A stretch of 64,000 nucleotides of DNA from Dyella flagellata. GTDB taxonomy: Bacteria > Pseudomonadota > Gammaproteobacteria > Xanthomonadales > Rhodanobacteraceae. This document shows, one piece after another, positions 19,712 to 27,378 of this stretch (its first letter is position 1; every line of letters starts with the position of its first letter). Both the position numbers and the translations under genes were made by a program. The notes under the pieces were generated by a model, which saw only the letters and a program-made list of their open reading frames with translations, was not told where the DNA came from and made no database searches. The stretch spans positions 186,001 through 250,000 of the forward strand of contig NZ_BSOA01000006.1 of assembly GCF_030160275.1 (NCBI RefSeq), in the 5' to 3' direction.

Positions 19712-20274
19712 CGCAGACCTCGTTCCTGCTCGGCATTCTTGCCCTTGCCGCGCTGGTGATCTACTACCAGCTCAAGGACAGCGCCCGCCATCCCGTACGC
19801 ATCCACGGCAACATCAGCAAGGATGACCGGCGCTTCCTGCGCCTGGCGGTGACCGTATCGGCGACGGAAGTCACGCTGAGCCAGCTGGCCTTGAAGACTT
19901 CGGCCACCGCGCTGGTGCAATACATGGCCAAGCGCATCGTGGACGATTGCACCCAGGTGAACCGCCGGCTGGCGAGCCTGGCTTGGCGCTACCGCGTGAA
20001 CGTATCGGCCGAACCGGGGCCAGAGGCGCAGCGCAAGGCCAAGCATTTGCGCGCGCTACGCGGCAGCGCGTTCGACCAGGCTTACGACGCGGTGATCCTG
20101 GAAGACCATCTGAAGGCGATTGTTTTGTTTGCCTCGGCCGCACGAAGCACGAATGCCGAGATCCGTGATTTGGCGGAAGCGACCTTACCTACGCTCGACC
20201 TGCATCTGAAAATGGCCGAAGAGCTGGATCCGCGTGCCGGCACCTCGCCAGCGCCGCCACTGCCGCCGATGTAG
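19702..20274 (+). CDS. DUF4142-domain membrane-anchored protein
   Basis: 190 residues. An N-terminal membrane span (SFLLGILALAALVIYYQL) is followed by a DUF4142 helical bundle: DRRFLRLAVTVSATEVTLSQ, ALVQYMAKRIVDDCTQVNR, FDQAYDAVILEDHLKAI. DUF4142 has a ferritin-like fold and is typically exported, so the domain is probably periplasmic. It starts within the last codons of the KGG gene, so the two are likely cotranslated. Function unknown. Confidence 0.82.
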   Translation: MDLTQTSFLLGILALAALVIYYQLKDSARHPVRIHGNISKDDRRFLRLAVTVSATEVTLSQLALKTSATALVQYMAKRIVDDCTQVNRRLASLAWRYRVNVSAEPGPEAQRKAKHLRALRGSAFDQAYDAVILEDHLKAIVLFASAARSTNAEIRDLAEATLPTLDLHLKMAEELDPRAGTSPAPPLPPM

Positions 20275-20530
20275 CGCAAGCAGGCAAGTCGAATCTACGC
20301 CATGCGCTTCTCGCCACCGGCCGCCAGCTTGGCGGCGGCCGCGGATCGTCGATCGGTGCCGGATCGGGATTCGGATCGATCAGCGGCGGATGGCCAGGTT
20401 GCGGAATCGGTGGTTCAGGCTGCGGTATCGGCGGCGAGGGGCTCGGCGGTTTGACCGGGTCCGGCGCCGGTGCGGGTTGCGGATGTACCCACAAGGGAAA
20501 AACGGGCATCTTTTCGATCCATGCACTCAT
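20189..20530 (-). CDS. Proline-rich small protein, C-terminus possibly frameshifted
   Basis: From ATG 20530 the frame encodes a signal-less start (MSAWIEKMPVFPLWVHPQP) followed by about 45 residues of P-x-P repeats (PIPQPEPPIPQPG, DPNPDPAPIDDP). After PRPPP the frame continues with a non-proline tail that runs 86 nt into the opposite DUF4142 gene. A one-base shift there would instead end in GGEKRMA and a stop at 20295, before the DUF4142 stop. The start overlaps the truncated CBS gene stop as ATGA. Function unknown. Confidence 0.5.
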   Translation of the reverse strand: MSAWIEKMPVFPLWVHPQPAPAPDPVKPPSPSPPIPQPEPPIPQPGHPPLIDPNPDPAPIDDPRPPPSWRPVARSAWRRFDLPACATSAAVAALARCRHADPALRPFSDAGRA

Positions 20531-20667
20531 GGCGGGACGCATTTCGTTTCATCCACCACCGGCGGCTGGCCGACATTGGCTTCCCGCATGATTCTGGCGA
20601 CGCCTCGCAGGGAATCGCCCACCGCGCAACAGCGCGGACGAGGGGTCATGATCTCGCATGCTTGCAT
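20527..20667 (-). pseudogene. Truncated CBS-domain protein
   Basis: A 46-codon frame with a good ribosome-binding site (GGGAGAG) starting MQACEIMTPRPRCCAVGDSL and continuing VARIMREANVGQPPVVDE. This is the first half of a CBS motif (IMT.P......SL...A..M......PVVD). The next residues (TKCVPP) leave the family and the frame stops, so most of CBS-1 and all of CBS-2 are missing. Probably a remnant, although the ATGA overlap with the proline-rich gene means it may still be translated as a leader. Confidence 0.6.
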
Positions 20668-21208
20668 GATGGCTCTCCCATGACGCACGGGCAGGCGCAC
20701 GTCGACGCAACACTTGGTGAAATCGACCGTGCACCCGGGTTGAAGCAGGATGCCCAGCGGTAGGCAAAAGCATTGCGCATGCCAAGCGAACAAACTTATC
20801 CACGTCTGTCATCGATCTGAAAGAGAACGTTTTCAGGTCGGATTCGTGAAAGAAAAATCAAAATTTGTCAGCTATACGGCCATTTTTGCCGAGATTTTCA
20901 CGTCGTTATTACGTCAATGCCCGCATCTTGACCACGCGTAGCGGATGAGGCGGCTGGCGTCGATAAGACACAGGGGACGCCGGGCGGGTTATCGAGCCTT
21001 CGGCGAGGTGGCCATCCCGGTTGCGCCAGTTGCGGTTTGCATGGAATCACTGGCATGGAATCCATGCAGCGATCATGCCCAGGTTAGGCGTGCCGTCCGT
21101 TTTCGCGGTGCAAGTGCATGAGTAAAAACGCAGTGTTCGATGGATGCTTAACTGGTCCAAAGACATTGCACTGGCCGCCCGGCTTAAAGTGCTTTATCGA
21201 ACCATGCC
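20668..21208. other. Gene-free stretch upstream of the hybrid kinase
   Basis: About 540 nt without a supportable gene. The part 20810-20930 is clearly more AT-rich than the surroundings (runs such as GAAAGAAAAATCAAAATTTG) and is a natural place for promoters or a horizontally acquired scrap. No hairpin terminator or known RNA motif was recognised. Confidence 0.4.
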
Positions 21209-23134
21209 ATGCCGTTAGCTTTACACCATGACAGCCCATCCCCAGCATTGCCTGCCGACCATGCCGTGTTCATTCTCGACCGGTGCGGTTATATCGTGGC
21301 AATGGACGCCGGGGAGACGCAGTTCGGCACTTTTCGCACTCAGGATCTGATCGGCAAGCACTACGCCAGCGCGTACTCAAACTCCGAGGAGAACGCGCTG
21401 CTGCAGGCCGCCCTGAATGCGAAAGACGCCGACCAGTCCGCTCGCCTGGAGACATGGTTGCAGCAACGGCACGGCCACCGCATTCGGGTGGAGGTATCCA
21501 TGCACGCGCTGAAAGACAAGAACAGACAACCGCACGGCTTTGCCATGGTCATGCGCGATATTCATACGCATAAGCGCCTGCAAGACCGTTTGCGCGAATG
21601 CGAGCGGCGCTTCCGTCTGTTCGCTCAAGAGGTCACCGAGGCCGCCATCTGCATGCTCGACGAGTGGGGTACGGTACTGGACTGGAACGTCGGCGTTCAG
21701 CACCTTACCGGCTATTCGCCGCAAGCGATCATCGGCCACTCCTTTTCCACCCTCTTCAACGATGCCCAGCGCGCAAACGCTCTTCCCTCGCAATTGCTCG
21801 GCATGGCACGCGATGACGGCCGGGCATGCATGGAGTGCGAGCTGACGCGCGGCGATGAAAGCTTTCCGGGCGAAGTCGTGCTTGAAGCCGTGCACGACAG
21901 CGATGACGGCCTGCTTGGATTCGCCCTGATTATCCATGACCGAACCCGGCAACAAACGGCGGAGCGCCGTCTGCGCGAGGCGCGCGAGCAGATCGTGCAC
22001 GCGCAGAAGATCGAGGCCATCGGCCATCTTACCGGCGGCATCGCTCACGATTTCAACAATGCACTGCAAGGCATCATCAGCTCGCTGGAGCTGGCGGCGC
22101 TGTGCCTGGATCGCCGCCACACCATCCAGGCCAAGCGGCACGTGATGGTTTCGCTGGATGCCGCCTTGCGTGCAGGACGCTTGACGCAACGGCTGCTTTC
22201 GCTGGCACGCAGGCAGACGTCGTCGAGCCAGCGAACCAGTATCGCCAAGGTGCTCGCCTCGATGCGCGAACTGCTGGGCCGCACCTTGGGCGACGACATC
22301 CTGCTGGACGTGTCGTTCGCCGATGACCTGCCTCAGCTTGCGTGTGACAGCGGGCAGCTGGAAAGCGCGCTGGTGAATCTCGCGGTCAATGCGCGGGACG
22401 CCATGGCCGGGCATGGCCATCTGGGCATCAGCTGCCGCGTCTGCAGTCCGGAGGACAGCAGCGTGCAGGTACCACTGGACCTCGCGCAGGGCGCCTATGT
22501 GGAAATCACCGTGACCGACGATGGCCCGGGCATGAGCGAGGAAACGCGCAGCCGCGTCTTCGAGCCGTTCTTCACCACCAAGCCGGAAGGACGCGGTACC
22601 GGCCTGGGGCTGTCGATGGTGTATGGCTTCGTCACGCAATACGGCGGCGCCGTGGACATCCGCAGCATGCCAGGTGCCGGTACCTCGGTGCTGCTCTACC
22701 TGCCTTGCGACAATGCGAATCTGGAAGCTGCCGCGCCGAAGAGCCACACGCCTGCGCCAAAACTGCACGGCTTCCGCATCCTGGTAGCGGAAGACAACGA
22801 AACCATCCGGCACTCGGTGGCGACACGGCTCAGGCAGCTGGGCTGCGAGGTGGCCGAGGCCGCTTGCGGCGGTGAAGCGCTGAAGGTGCTTGCCACCGCT
22901 GCATCGTGGGATCTGCTGCTGACGGACCTGGACCTGCCGACCGTGGACGGCAGCCAGCTGTGTTGCCAGGCGCGTAAGCATTTTCCCAAGCTGCGCGTGA
23001 TCTTGATGACCGGTTACGCCGATTCGGAGTGGCTGGATGCCAACGAGCGCGACGGGACGATCGAGGTGCTGATCAAACCGTTCGACATGGGAGAGTTGCT
23101 GGCGAAGGCGCAAATGTTGTTGCAGGCGGCGTGA
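21209..23134 (+). CDS. Hybrid sensor histidine kinase (PAS-PAS-HisKA-HATPase-REC)
   Basis: A soluble 641-residue hybrid kinase. Two PAS domains (about 18-125 and 135-255: FILDRCGYIVAMD; ICMLDEWGTVLDWN with HLTGYSPQAIIGHSF), then a HisKA helix with H280 in GGIAHDFNNALQGI, an ATPase domain with N-box LVNLAVNARDAM, G1 DDGPGM and FFTTKPEGRGTGLGLS, and a C-terminal receiver with D573 in LLLTDLDLPTVDG. No membrane spans, so it senses a cytosolic signal. No neighbouring full response regulator is seen; output may go through the attached receiver. Confidence 0.9.
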   Translation: MPLALHHDSPSPALPADHAVFILDRCGYIVAMDAGETQFGTFRTQDLIGKHYASAYSNSEENALLQAALNAKDADQSARLETWLQQRHGHRIRVEVSMHALKDKNRQPHGFAMVMRDIHTHKRLQDRLRECERRFRLFAQEVTEAAICMLDEWGTVLDWNVGVQHLTGYSPQAIIGHSFSTLFNDAQRANALPSQLLGMARDDGRACMECELTRGDESFPGEVVLEAVHDSDDGLLGFALIIHDRTRQQTAERRLREAREQIVHAQKIEAIGHLTGGIAHDFNNALQGIISSLELAALCLDRRHTIQAKRHVMVSLDAALRAGRLTQRLLSLARRQTSSSQRTSIAKVLASMRELLGRTLGDDILLDVSFADDLPQLACDSGQLESALVNLAVNARDAMAGHGHLGISCRVCSPEDSSVQVPLDLAQGAYVEITVTDDGPGMSEETRSRVFEPFFTTKPEGRGTGLGLSMVYGFVTQYGGAVDIRSMPGAGTSVLLYLPCDNANLEAAAPKSHTPAPKLHGFRILVAEDNETIRHSVATRLRQLGCEVAEAACGGEALKVLATAASWDLLLTDLDLPTVDGSQLCCQARKHFPKLRVILMTGYADSEWLDANERDGTIEVLIKPFDMGELLAKAQMLLQAA

Positions 23135-23144
23135 ATCATCGCGA

Positions 23145-23176
23145 GCCGCCTTGCCCGCCAAGACGGGCATGGCGGC
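23145..23176. terminator. Bidirectional hairpin between convergent genes
   Basis: GCCGCCTTGCCCG (23145-23157) pairs with CGGGCATGGCGGC (23164-23176) with one mismatch. It lies between the hybrid kinase stop and the convergent udgX stop. There is no strong U-tract. Confidence 0.5.
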
Positions 23177-23194
23177 CATCGGCTTGTGTTGCCG

Positions 23195-23884
23195 TCAACC
23201 GGCCCTCCTCCCAACCATGAACACCGCATGCGTGTGCTCCGGGCCCGCCACAAAGGCACGCAAGTCATCCACCAATTGCTGATACCGGTGATCGTGCGTG
23301 TCGCGGTTGATCGATCGCAGCACGGAGGATGGATGCCAGGTCGCCATCGCATCCATGCCGCCGGGCAGCTTGAACCAGCGGCCGTGGCTCATGGTGAGCT
23401 GGAACGTCGTACCGAAAAACGCCTGTGCCGCCATCGCCCCCAGCGCCAAGATGCGCTGCGGGCGCACCTCGCGCAGCTCCGCCGCCAGCCACTCGCGGCA
23501 GATGGCCTGTTCCGCAGCGTTGGCGCGTTTGTGCAAGCGACGCTTGCTACGCGACTCGAATTTGAAGTGCTTGACGACGTTGGTGAGATACACGTCGTGA
23601 CGATTGAGGCCGCTTTCCTTCAACGCGCGATCCAGCAGCACACCCGCCGGCCCGACGAAGGGTTCGCCCGCAGCGTCCTCCTGCAAGCCGGGCTGCTCGC
23701 CGACCAGCATCATGGTCGTGGGTGCAGGGCCTTGGCCGAACACCGTTTGCGTCGCATGCTTCCACAGCGGGCAGTCACGACAGCGCAAAGCCTGCTCTCG
23801 CAGTTCTTTCAACGATCCCGTCGGCGGTGGAAGGCTTGGTGGCCTGGCCAGCGGAGACTCCCACGCCGATCGCGTATGCGGCAT
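23195..23884 (-). CDS. udgX: UdgX-type uracil-DNA glycosylase
   Basis: A 229-residue family-4-like uracil-DNA glycosylase with UdgX hallmarks: motif A GEQPG (62-66) followed by DAAGEPFVGPAG, then TNVVKHFKF and the R-loop KRRLHK (114-119), where H118 matches the histidine that becomes covalently linked to the abasic sugar in mycobacterial UdgX. HPSSVLR is motif B. C35, C38 and C129 suit the iron-sulfur cluster. Start taken at ATG 23884 (GAGG upstream); the frame stays open to 23998. UdgX excises uracil and stays cross-linked to the site. Confidence 0.88.
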   Translation of the reverse strand: MPHTRSAWESPLARPPSLPPPTGSLKELREQALRCRDCPLWKHATQTVFGQGPAPTTMMLVGEQPGLQEDAAGEPFVGPAGVLLDRALKESGLNRHDVYLTNVVKHFKFESRSKRRLHKRANAAEQAICREWLAAELREVRPQRILALGAMAAQAFFGTTFQLTMSHGRWFKLPGGMDAMATWHPSSVLRSINRDTHDHRYQQLVDDLRAFVAGPEHTHAVFMVGRRAG

Positions 23885-24019
23885 TTCGGACAACCTCGCA
23901 TTACCTGAACGAAGCTTCCGATACCGCTTATCGAAAAAACGTGCAGACGCTGTCAACAATCCCATCCATAAACGATTCATGTTGCGTGCGCACTGCACGC
24001 ATGGATGTCGTCGGATGGT

Positions 24020-24325
24020 TTACCGATGCGGTTGGTGCGGGTTTTTGCCGCGCTCGGCGGAACCGCGACTACGCAGGCCGCCTTTCTTGCCAAGCTCCGC
24101 GTAGCCTTCGCGCCCCAGTTCCTGCCTGCGGGCTTCCCCTCCCTGTTTGCCGAGCGCGGAATAGCCTTCCGAACCGAGTTCTTCCTTGCGCGCGGCACCA
24201 CCTTTCTTGCCGAGCGCCGAATAACCCTCCGGCCCCAATTGTTCTTTGCGAGCCTCACCGCCCTTGCGGCCAGCCTCGCGCACGGTCATGGCACCCTGCT
24301 CCGGGTTGCGCTGTTTTCTGCTCAT
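24020..24325 (-). CDS. KGG/Em-like hydrophilin with 20-residue repeats
   Basis: A 101-residue, Gly/Glu/Lys/Arg-rich protein. GG pairs fall at 22-23, 42-43, 62-63 and 82-83 and EGY at 33-35, 53-55 and 73-75, an exact 20-residue period with the unit GGEARKEQLGPEGYSALGKK. This closely resembles the 20-mer of plant group 1 LEA (Em) proteins and Bacillus GsiB. ATG 24325 has AGAGG 8 nt upstream. Expected to be disordered and protective during water loss (family-based inference). Confidence 0.85.
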   Translation of the reverse strand: MSRKQRNPEQGAMTVREAGRKGGEARKEQLGPEGYSALGKKGGAARKEELGSEGYSALGKQGGEARRQELGREGYAELGKKGGLRSRGSAERGKNPHQPHR

Positions 24326-24716
24326 GCCTTTACCTCTTGCACTGCTCTTGCCAAGTCCTGTCGCATTGAATCGAAGCGACTGTGCGAACAGGCAACATGC
24401 CATCGCTTGTGTGATGCTTGCGTGGTTCCGATACGCGACCTGCGTGTGAAAGCAAGCCGTACGTCACACTACGCAACCTGCTCGCTCACTCGCGTAGCAA
24501 GCGCCAGGGAGTGTGCCTGTCGGCACCAGCCCAAGCTTTTTCACACTCGTGAACGAGCAGTTGCCGTTTGTCTGCAGGGGTGCCAAGATCGCGCCGCCGT
24601 GAAGGCGTCACAGGGATCAGCGGGTATCTGTTCTGTTCCAGGCCTTAAGGAGCCGAGCAATTCACCCATCAAAAATATTGACATCGATTGTGCAACCTCA
24701 AGAAGGAAGGACACTC
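24326..24716. other. Intergenic region, no gene
   Basis: About 390 nt between the divergent Em-like and DUF2501 genes. It should hold both promoters. A TTGACA at 24678-24683 lacks a matching -10 hexamer at normal spacing. Nothing else was recognised. Confidence 0.4.
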
Positions 24717-25163
24717 ATGAAGACCCCAAAGAACGGTATCGCAACCCTGGTCACGGCCGCTGTGGCAGCCCTTGCCTTAGGCCTGGCTGGTGGCGCCGCA
24801 TCAGCCCAAGACCTGGGCAATCTCGGTGGAAAGCTCGGCGGCATGCTTGGCGGCAGCAACGGCTCGATGAGTTCAGGCAGCATCGGCAACGTGGCCGGCC
24901 TGCTGCAGTACTGCGTCAAGAACAATTATCTGGGCGGCGACAGCGGCGCTTCGGGCCTCGCCGGCAAACTGCTAGGCAAGACCGATGGCGGCTCCGGCAA
25001 TGCCGACTACCAGAGCGGCCTGGGCGGCATCCTGAAAAGCAGTAACGGCAAGAGCACCGATCTGTCCAACGTCGGCGGCGGCAACAGCGACCTGAAGTCC
25101 AAGATCACGACCAAGGCTTGCGACATCGTGTTGAAGCAGGGACAAAAGTTCATCGGTCACTGA
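24717..25163 (+). CDS. DUF2501 secreted protein (YjjA-like)
   Basis: 148 residues. ATG 24717 follows GAAGGA at 8 nt. A Sec signal peptide (ATLVTAAVAALALGLAGGAA, cleavage after ASA) precedes a Gly/Ser/Asn-rich region and the DUF2501 core VAGLLQYCVKNNYLGG ... LKSKITTKACDIVLKQ, with two cysteines that may form a disulfide. Predicted periplasmic; function unknown. Family member of E. coli YjjA. Confidence 0.85.
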   Translation: MKTPKNGIATLVTAAVAALALGLAGGAASAQDLGNLGGKLGGMLGGSNGSMSSGSIGNVAGLLQYCVKNNYLGGDSGASGLAGKLLGKTDGGSGNADYQSGLGGILKSSNGKSTDLSNVGGGNSDLKSKITTKACDIVLKQGQKFIGH

Positions 25164-25177
25164 TTCGCCAGCATGCG

Positions 25178-25209
25178 GCGGTCATTCCCGCCAACCTGGG
25201 AATGACCGC
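25178..25209 (+). terminator. Strong hairpin after the DUF2501 gene
   Basis: GCGGTCATTCCC (25178-25189) and GGGAATGACCGC (25198-25209) form a perfect 12-bp stem with an 8-nt loop. The right arm runs directly into the adjoining REP pair. Confidence 0.6.
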
Positions 25210-25277
25210 GTAGGCTGGGATGACAATCCCAGCTTCCGCCCCGACATCTCAATGCTGGGATTGTCATCCCAGCCTAC
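25208..25277. repeat. REP pair (BIME), reverse orientation
   Basis: GTAGGCTGGGATGACAATCC faces GGGATTGTCATCCCAGCCTAC around TTCCGCCCCGACATCTCAAT. The spacer is the reverse complement of the ATCGGGATGCC type. The right edge overlaps the last codons of the SRPBCC gene. Confidence 0.92.
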
Positions 25278-25717
25278 TGGATCTGCGCCTCGACGAGCTT
25301 CGCCAGCAACACAAGCGACTCCTGCCAGCCCAGGTAGCAAGCTTCGGCGGGAATGGCCTCGGGAATGCCTTCCTGCACCACGGTCAGCTCCGTGCCGCAA
25401 AACACGGCGCGCAGCGATACCGTCGTCTGCATCGTACCCGGCAGGTTCGGGTCGTCGAACACGCCCGTGTAGCGCAGTCGCTCGTTCGGCACCAGCTCCA
25501 GGTACTCGCCACCGAATGAATGACCATGGCCGGTGGTGAAGTTGGTGAACGCCATCTTGTATTGCCCACCCACCTTCGGCTCCAGCTTGTAGACGCGGCC
25601 GGTGAATCCGTTCGGCGGCAGCCACTTGGCCATGGCTTCGGCGTCGAGGAAGGCGCGGTAAACGCGCTCCGGGGTGGAACGCAGTATGCGATGCAGTCGA
25701 ATGGTCTGGCTGGACAT
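25274..25717 (-). CDS. SRPBCC (AHSA1-like) family protein
   Basis: 147 residues with the START/AHSA1-like layout: TIRLHRILRSTPERVYRAFL then MAKWLPPNGFTGRV, GGEYLELVPNERLRYTG and a final GWQESLVLLAKLVEA helix. The fold makes a hydrophobic cavity for small ligands; no specific ligand can be named. The stop codon lies at the edge of the REP pair. Confidence 0.85.
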   Translation of the reverse strand: MSSQTIRLHRILRSTPERVYRAFLDAEAMAKWLPPNGFTGRVYKLEPKVGGQYKMAFTNFTTGHGHSFGGEYLELVPNERLRYTGVFDDPNLPGTMQTTVSLRAVFCGTELTVVQEGIPEAIPAEACYLGWQESLVLLAKLVEAQIQ

Positions 25718-25798
25718 GGTTGGCTCTCGGCTTCAGAGGAAGGCCCTCTGCTCTGGATGACGAACGGCAACCGCAGGATTCGACACGTTGCGCCGGGC

Positions 25799-26266
25799 TT
25801 ATTCGACCGGCACCAGCGTGCCCCTTTTGATCGTGCCCAATGCCACGCGTGTGTGATAGCGCCGGACGTTGGCGTTTTCGACCACCATGCGTTGCATCAA
25901 TGCTTCGAATTGCTCGACATCGCGCGCCAGGACGATCAGCACGTAATCGCCCGCGCCAGTGACGTACCACGCCTCCTGGATCATCGGCTCGACGGTGACC
26001 CATTGCTTGAGGCTGGCCAACAGCTCGGGGCGTTCGCGCTCCACCTCCACTTCGACAATCATCGTCAGCGGCCGGCCGACGCTCTTGGGATCGACGACGG
26101 CCACTTCGGCTGTGATGACGCCATCCTCGCGCAGACGCGCAATGCGGCGCTGGATCGCCGACGCGGAGAGTCCGACCTCGGCGCCAATCAATTCGGCCGG
26201 CCGGCGCACGTCTTTTTGAAGCACGGCAAGGATGCGCCGGTCAAGCTTGTCCAGTTCAAGGGGCAT
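25799..26266 (-). CDS. Lrp/AsnC-family transcriptional regulator
   Basis: 155 residues from ATG 26266. An N-terminal winged HTH (LDKLDRRILAVLQKDVRRP; GLSASAIQRRIARLREDGVI) is followed by the RAM ligand-binding domain (RPLTMIVEVEVERERPE; GAGDYVLIVLARDVEQFEA). It is divergent from the threonine-dehydratase-like gene across 124 nt and probably controls it in response to an amino acid. The longer open frame to 26416 overlaps that promoter region and is rejected. Confidence 0.9.
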   Translation of the reverse strand: MPLELDKLDRRILAVLQKDVRRPAELIGAEVGLSASAIQRRIARLREDGVITAEVAVVDPKSVGRPLTMIVEVEVERERPELLASLKQWVTVEPMIQEAWYVTGAGDYVLIVLARDVEQFEALMQRMVVENANVRRYHTRVALGTIKRGTLVPVE

Positions 26267-26390
26267 ATGCGCTCGGTCGAGGGGATTTGCGGGGAAAAAA
26301 CCCGTCTGGCTGCCGACGGTCGCGGGCTGGCCGCGCGGACAAACCCTAGCATAAGTCGCCGCCGTCAATACTTGAGGACACGTGGAGCGT

Positions 26391-27344
26391 ATGACTCTCG
26401 ATTTCGATATAAGCAAGATGATCGATGCCCGTCAGCGCATCGACCCGGCCTTTCTGGGCTCGCCCGTACTCACCGATGCCGCGCTGGATGCAGCCATCGG
26501 TTGTAGCGTATTGGCCAAGGCCGAGCTGGCCAATCCGATCGGCTGCTTCAAAGGCCGTGGTGCGGATCTGTTCTGCTCCACGGCGTTACAAGCGCGCGAG
26601 TCAGTGGTCTGCGCTTCGGCCGGCAATTTCGGGCAGGGGCTGGCGTATGCAACGAACCGGCGTGGACATGCCTGCACTGTTTTCGCCGCGAGCCAAGCCA
26701 ACCCGGTCAAGGTGGAAGCCATGCGCAGGCTGGGTGCGAACGTGCGTCTTGTCGGCGCAGACTTCGACGCAGCCAAGGCGGCTGCGCGCGATCATGCTGA
26801 GCAAACCGGGCAGCGCTGGGTGGAAGACGGCGCCGAAGCGGCCATTGCAGAAGGAGCCGGCACAATCGCGCTGGAACTGATCGAAGCAACGCCGTTCGAT
26901 GTATTGGTCGTTCCACTTGGCAATGGTGCGCTGCTGGACGGGGTCGGTGAGGTAGTGCGCGCACTCGCTCCGCAGGCTTGCATCATCGCCGTGGTTGCGG
27001 CGAACGCCCCAGCCATGAAACTGTCGCTGGAAGCCGGACGAGCGGTGGCTACCGAGCATGCCGACACCATCGCCGATGGCATCGCTGTCCGTGTGCCGAT
27101 TCCCTCCACGCTGGGCCGACTGCGCGCTTGTTGCGATGACGTCGTGGCGGTTTCGGAAGACAGCCTGTTCGAGGCCATGCGCTTGATCCATCGAACGCTT
27201 CGCGTGGTGGTCGAACCCGCAGCCGCAGCGGGCCTGGCCGCGATGCTCGCCGAACCGGAGCGCTATGCCGGGCTGCGCGTCGCCACCGTCCTCACCGGCG
27301 GAAATATCTCCCCTGCTCTGCGCGCACGCCTGCTTGCGGCGTAA
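26391..27344 (+). CDS. Threonine/serine dehydratase-like PLP enzyme
   Basis: A fold-type II PLP enzyme of 317 residues, most like catabolic threonine dehydratase/serine racemase. PLP lysine K54 lies in NPIGCFKGRG (SFKxRG motif), substrate loop ASAGNFGQGLAYA, phosphate-type loop PLGNGALLDG, and a terminal TGGNIS. No ACT domain, so probably catabolic. GTG 26382 is an alternative start; it has GAGG nearer. Its pairing with the divergent Lrp/AsnC gene suggests substrate-induced control. Confidence 0.85.
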   Translation: MTLDFDISKMIDARQRIDPAFLGSPVLTDAALDAAIGCSVLAKAELANPIGCFKGRGADLFCSTALQARESVVCASAGNFGQGLAYATNRRGHACTVFAASQANPVKVEAMRRLGANVRLVGADFDAAKAAARDHAEQTGQRWVEDGAEAAIAEGAGTIALELIEATPFDVLVVPLGNGALLDGVGEVVRALAPQACIIAVVAANAPAMKLSLEAGRAVATEHADTIADGIAVRVPIPSTLGRLRACCDDVVAVSEDSLFEAMRLIHRTLRVVVEPAAAAGLAAMLAEPERYAGLRVATVLTGGNISPALRARLLAA

Positions 27345-27378
27345 TTTCCGTCCCCCGATTTCCTCAGGGCAAATACTC

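Noticed and set aside
21377-23179. 600-codon minus-strand open frame opposite the hybrid kinase
   Set aside because: Shadow of third-position GC bias; no motif, and the plus strand encodes all kinase motifs.
24080-24290. Evenly spaced DNA repeats as a possible CRISPR-like array
   Set aside because: The 60-nt period is in frame and encodes the 20-residue KGG/Em repeats; there are no variable spacers.
24678-24683. TTGACA as -35 box of the DUF2501 gene
   Set aside because: No -10-like hexamer 16-18 nt downstream, and it lies too close to the ribosome-binding site.
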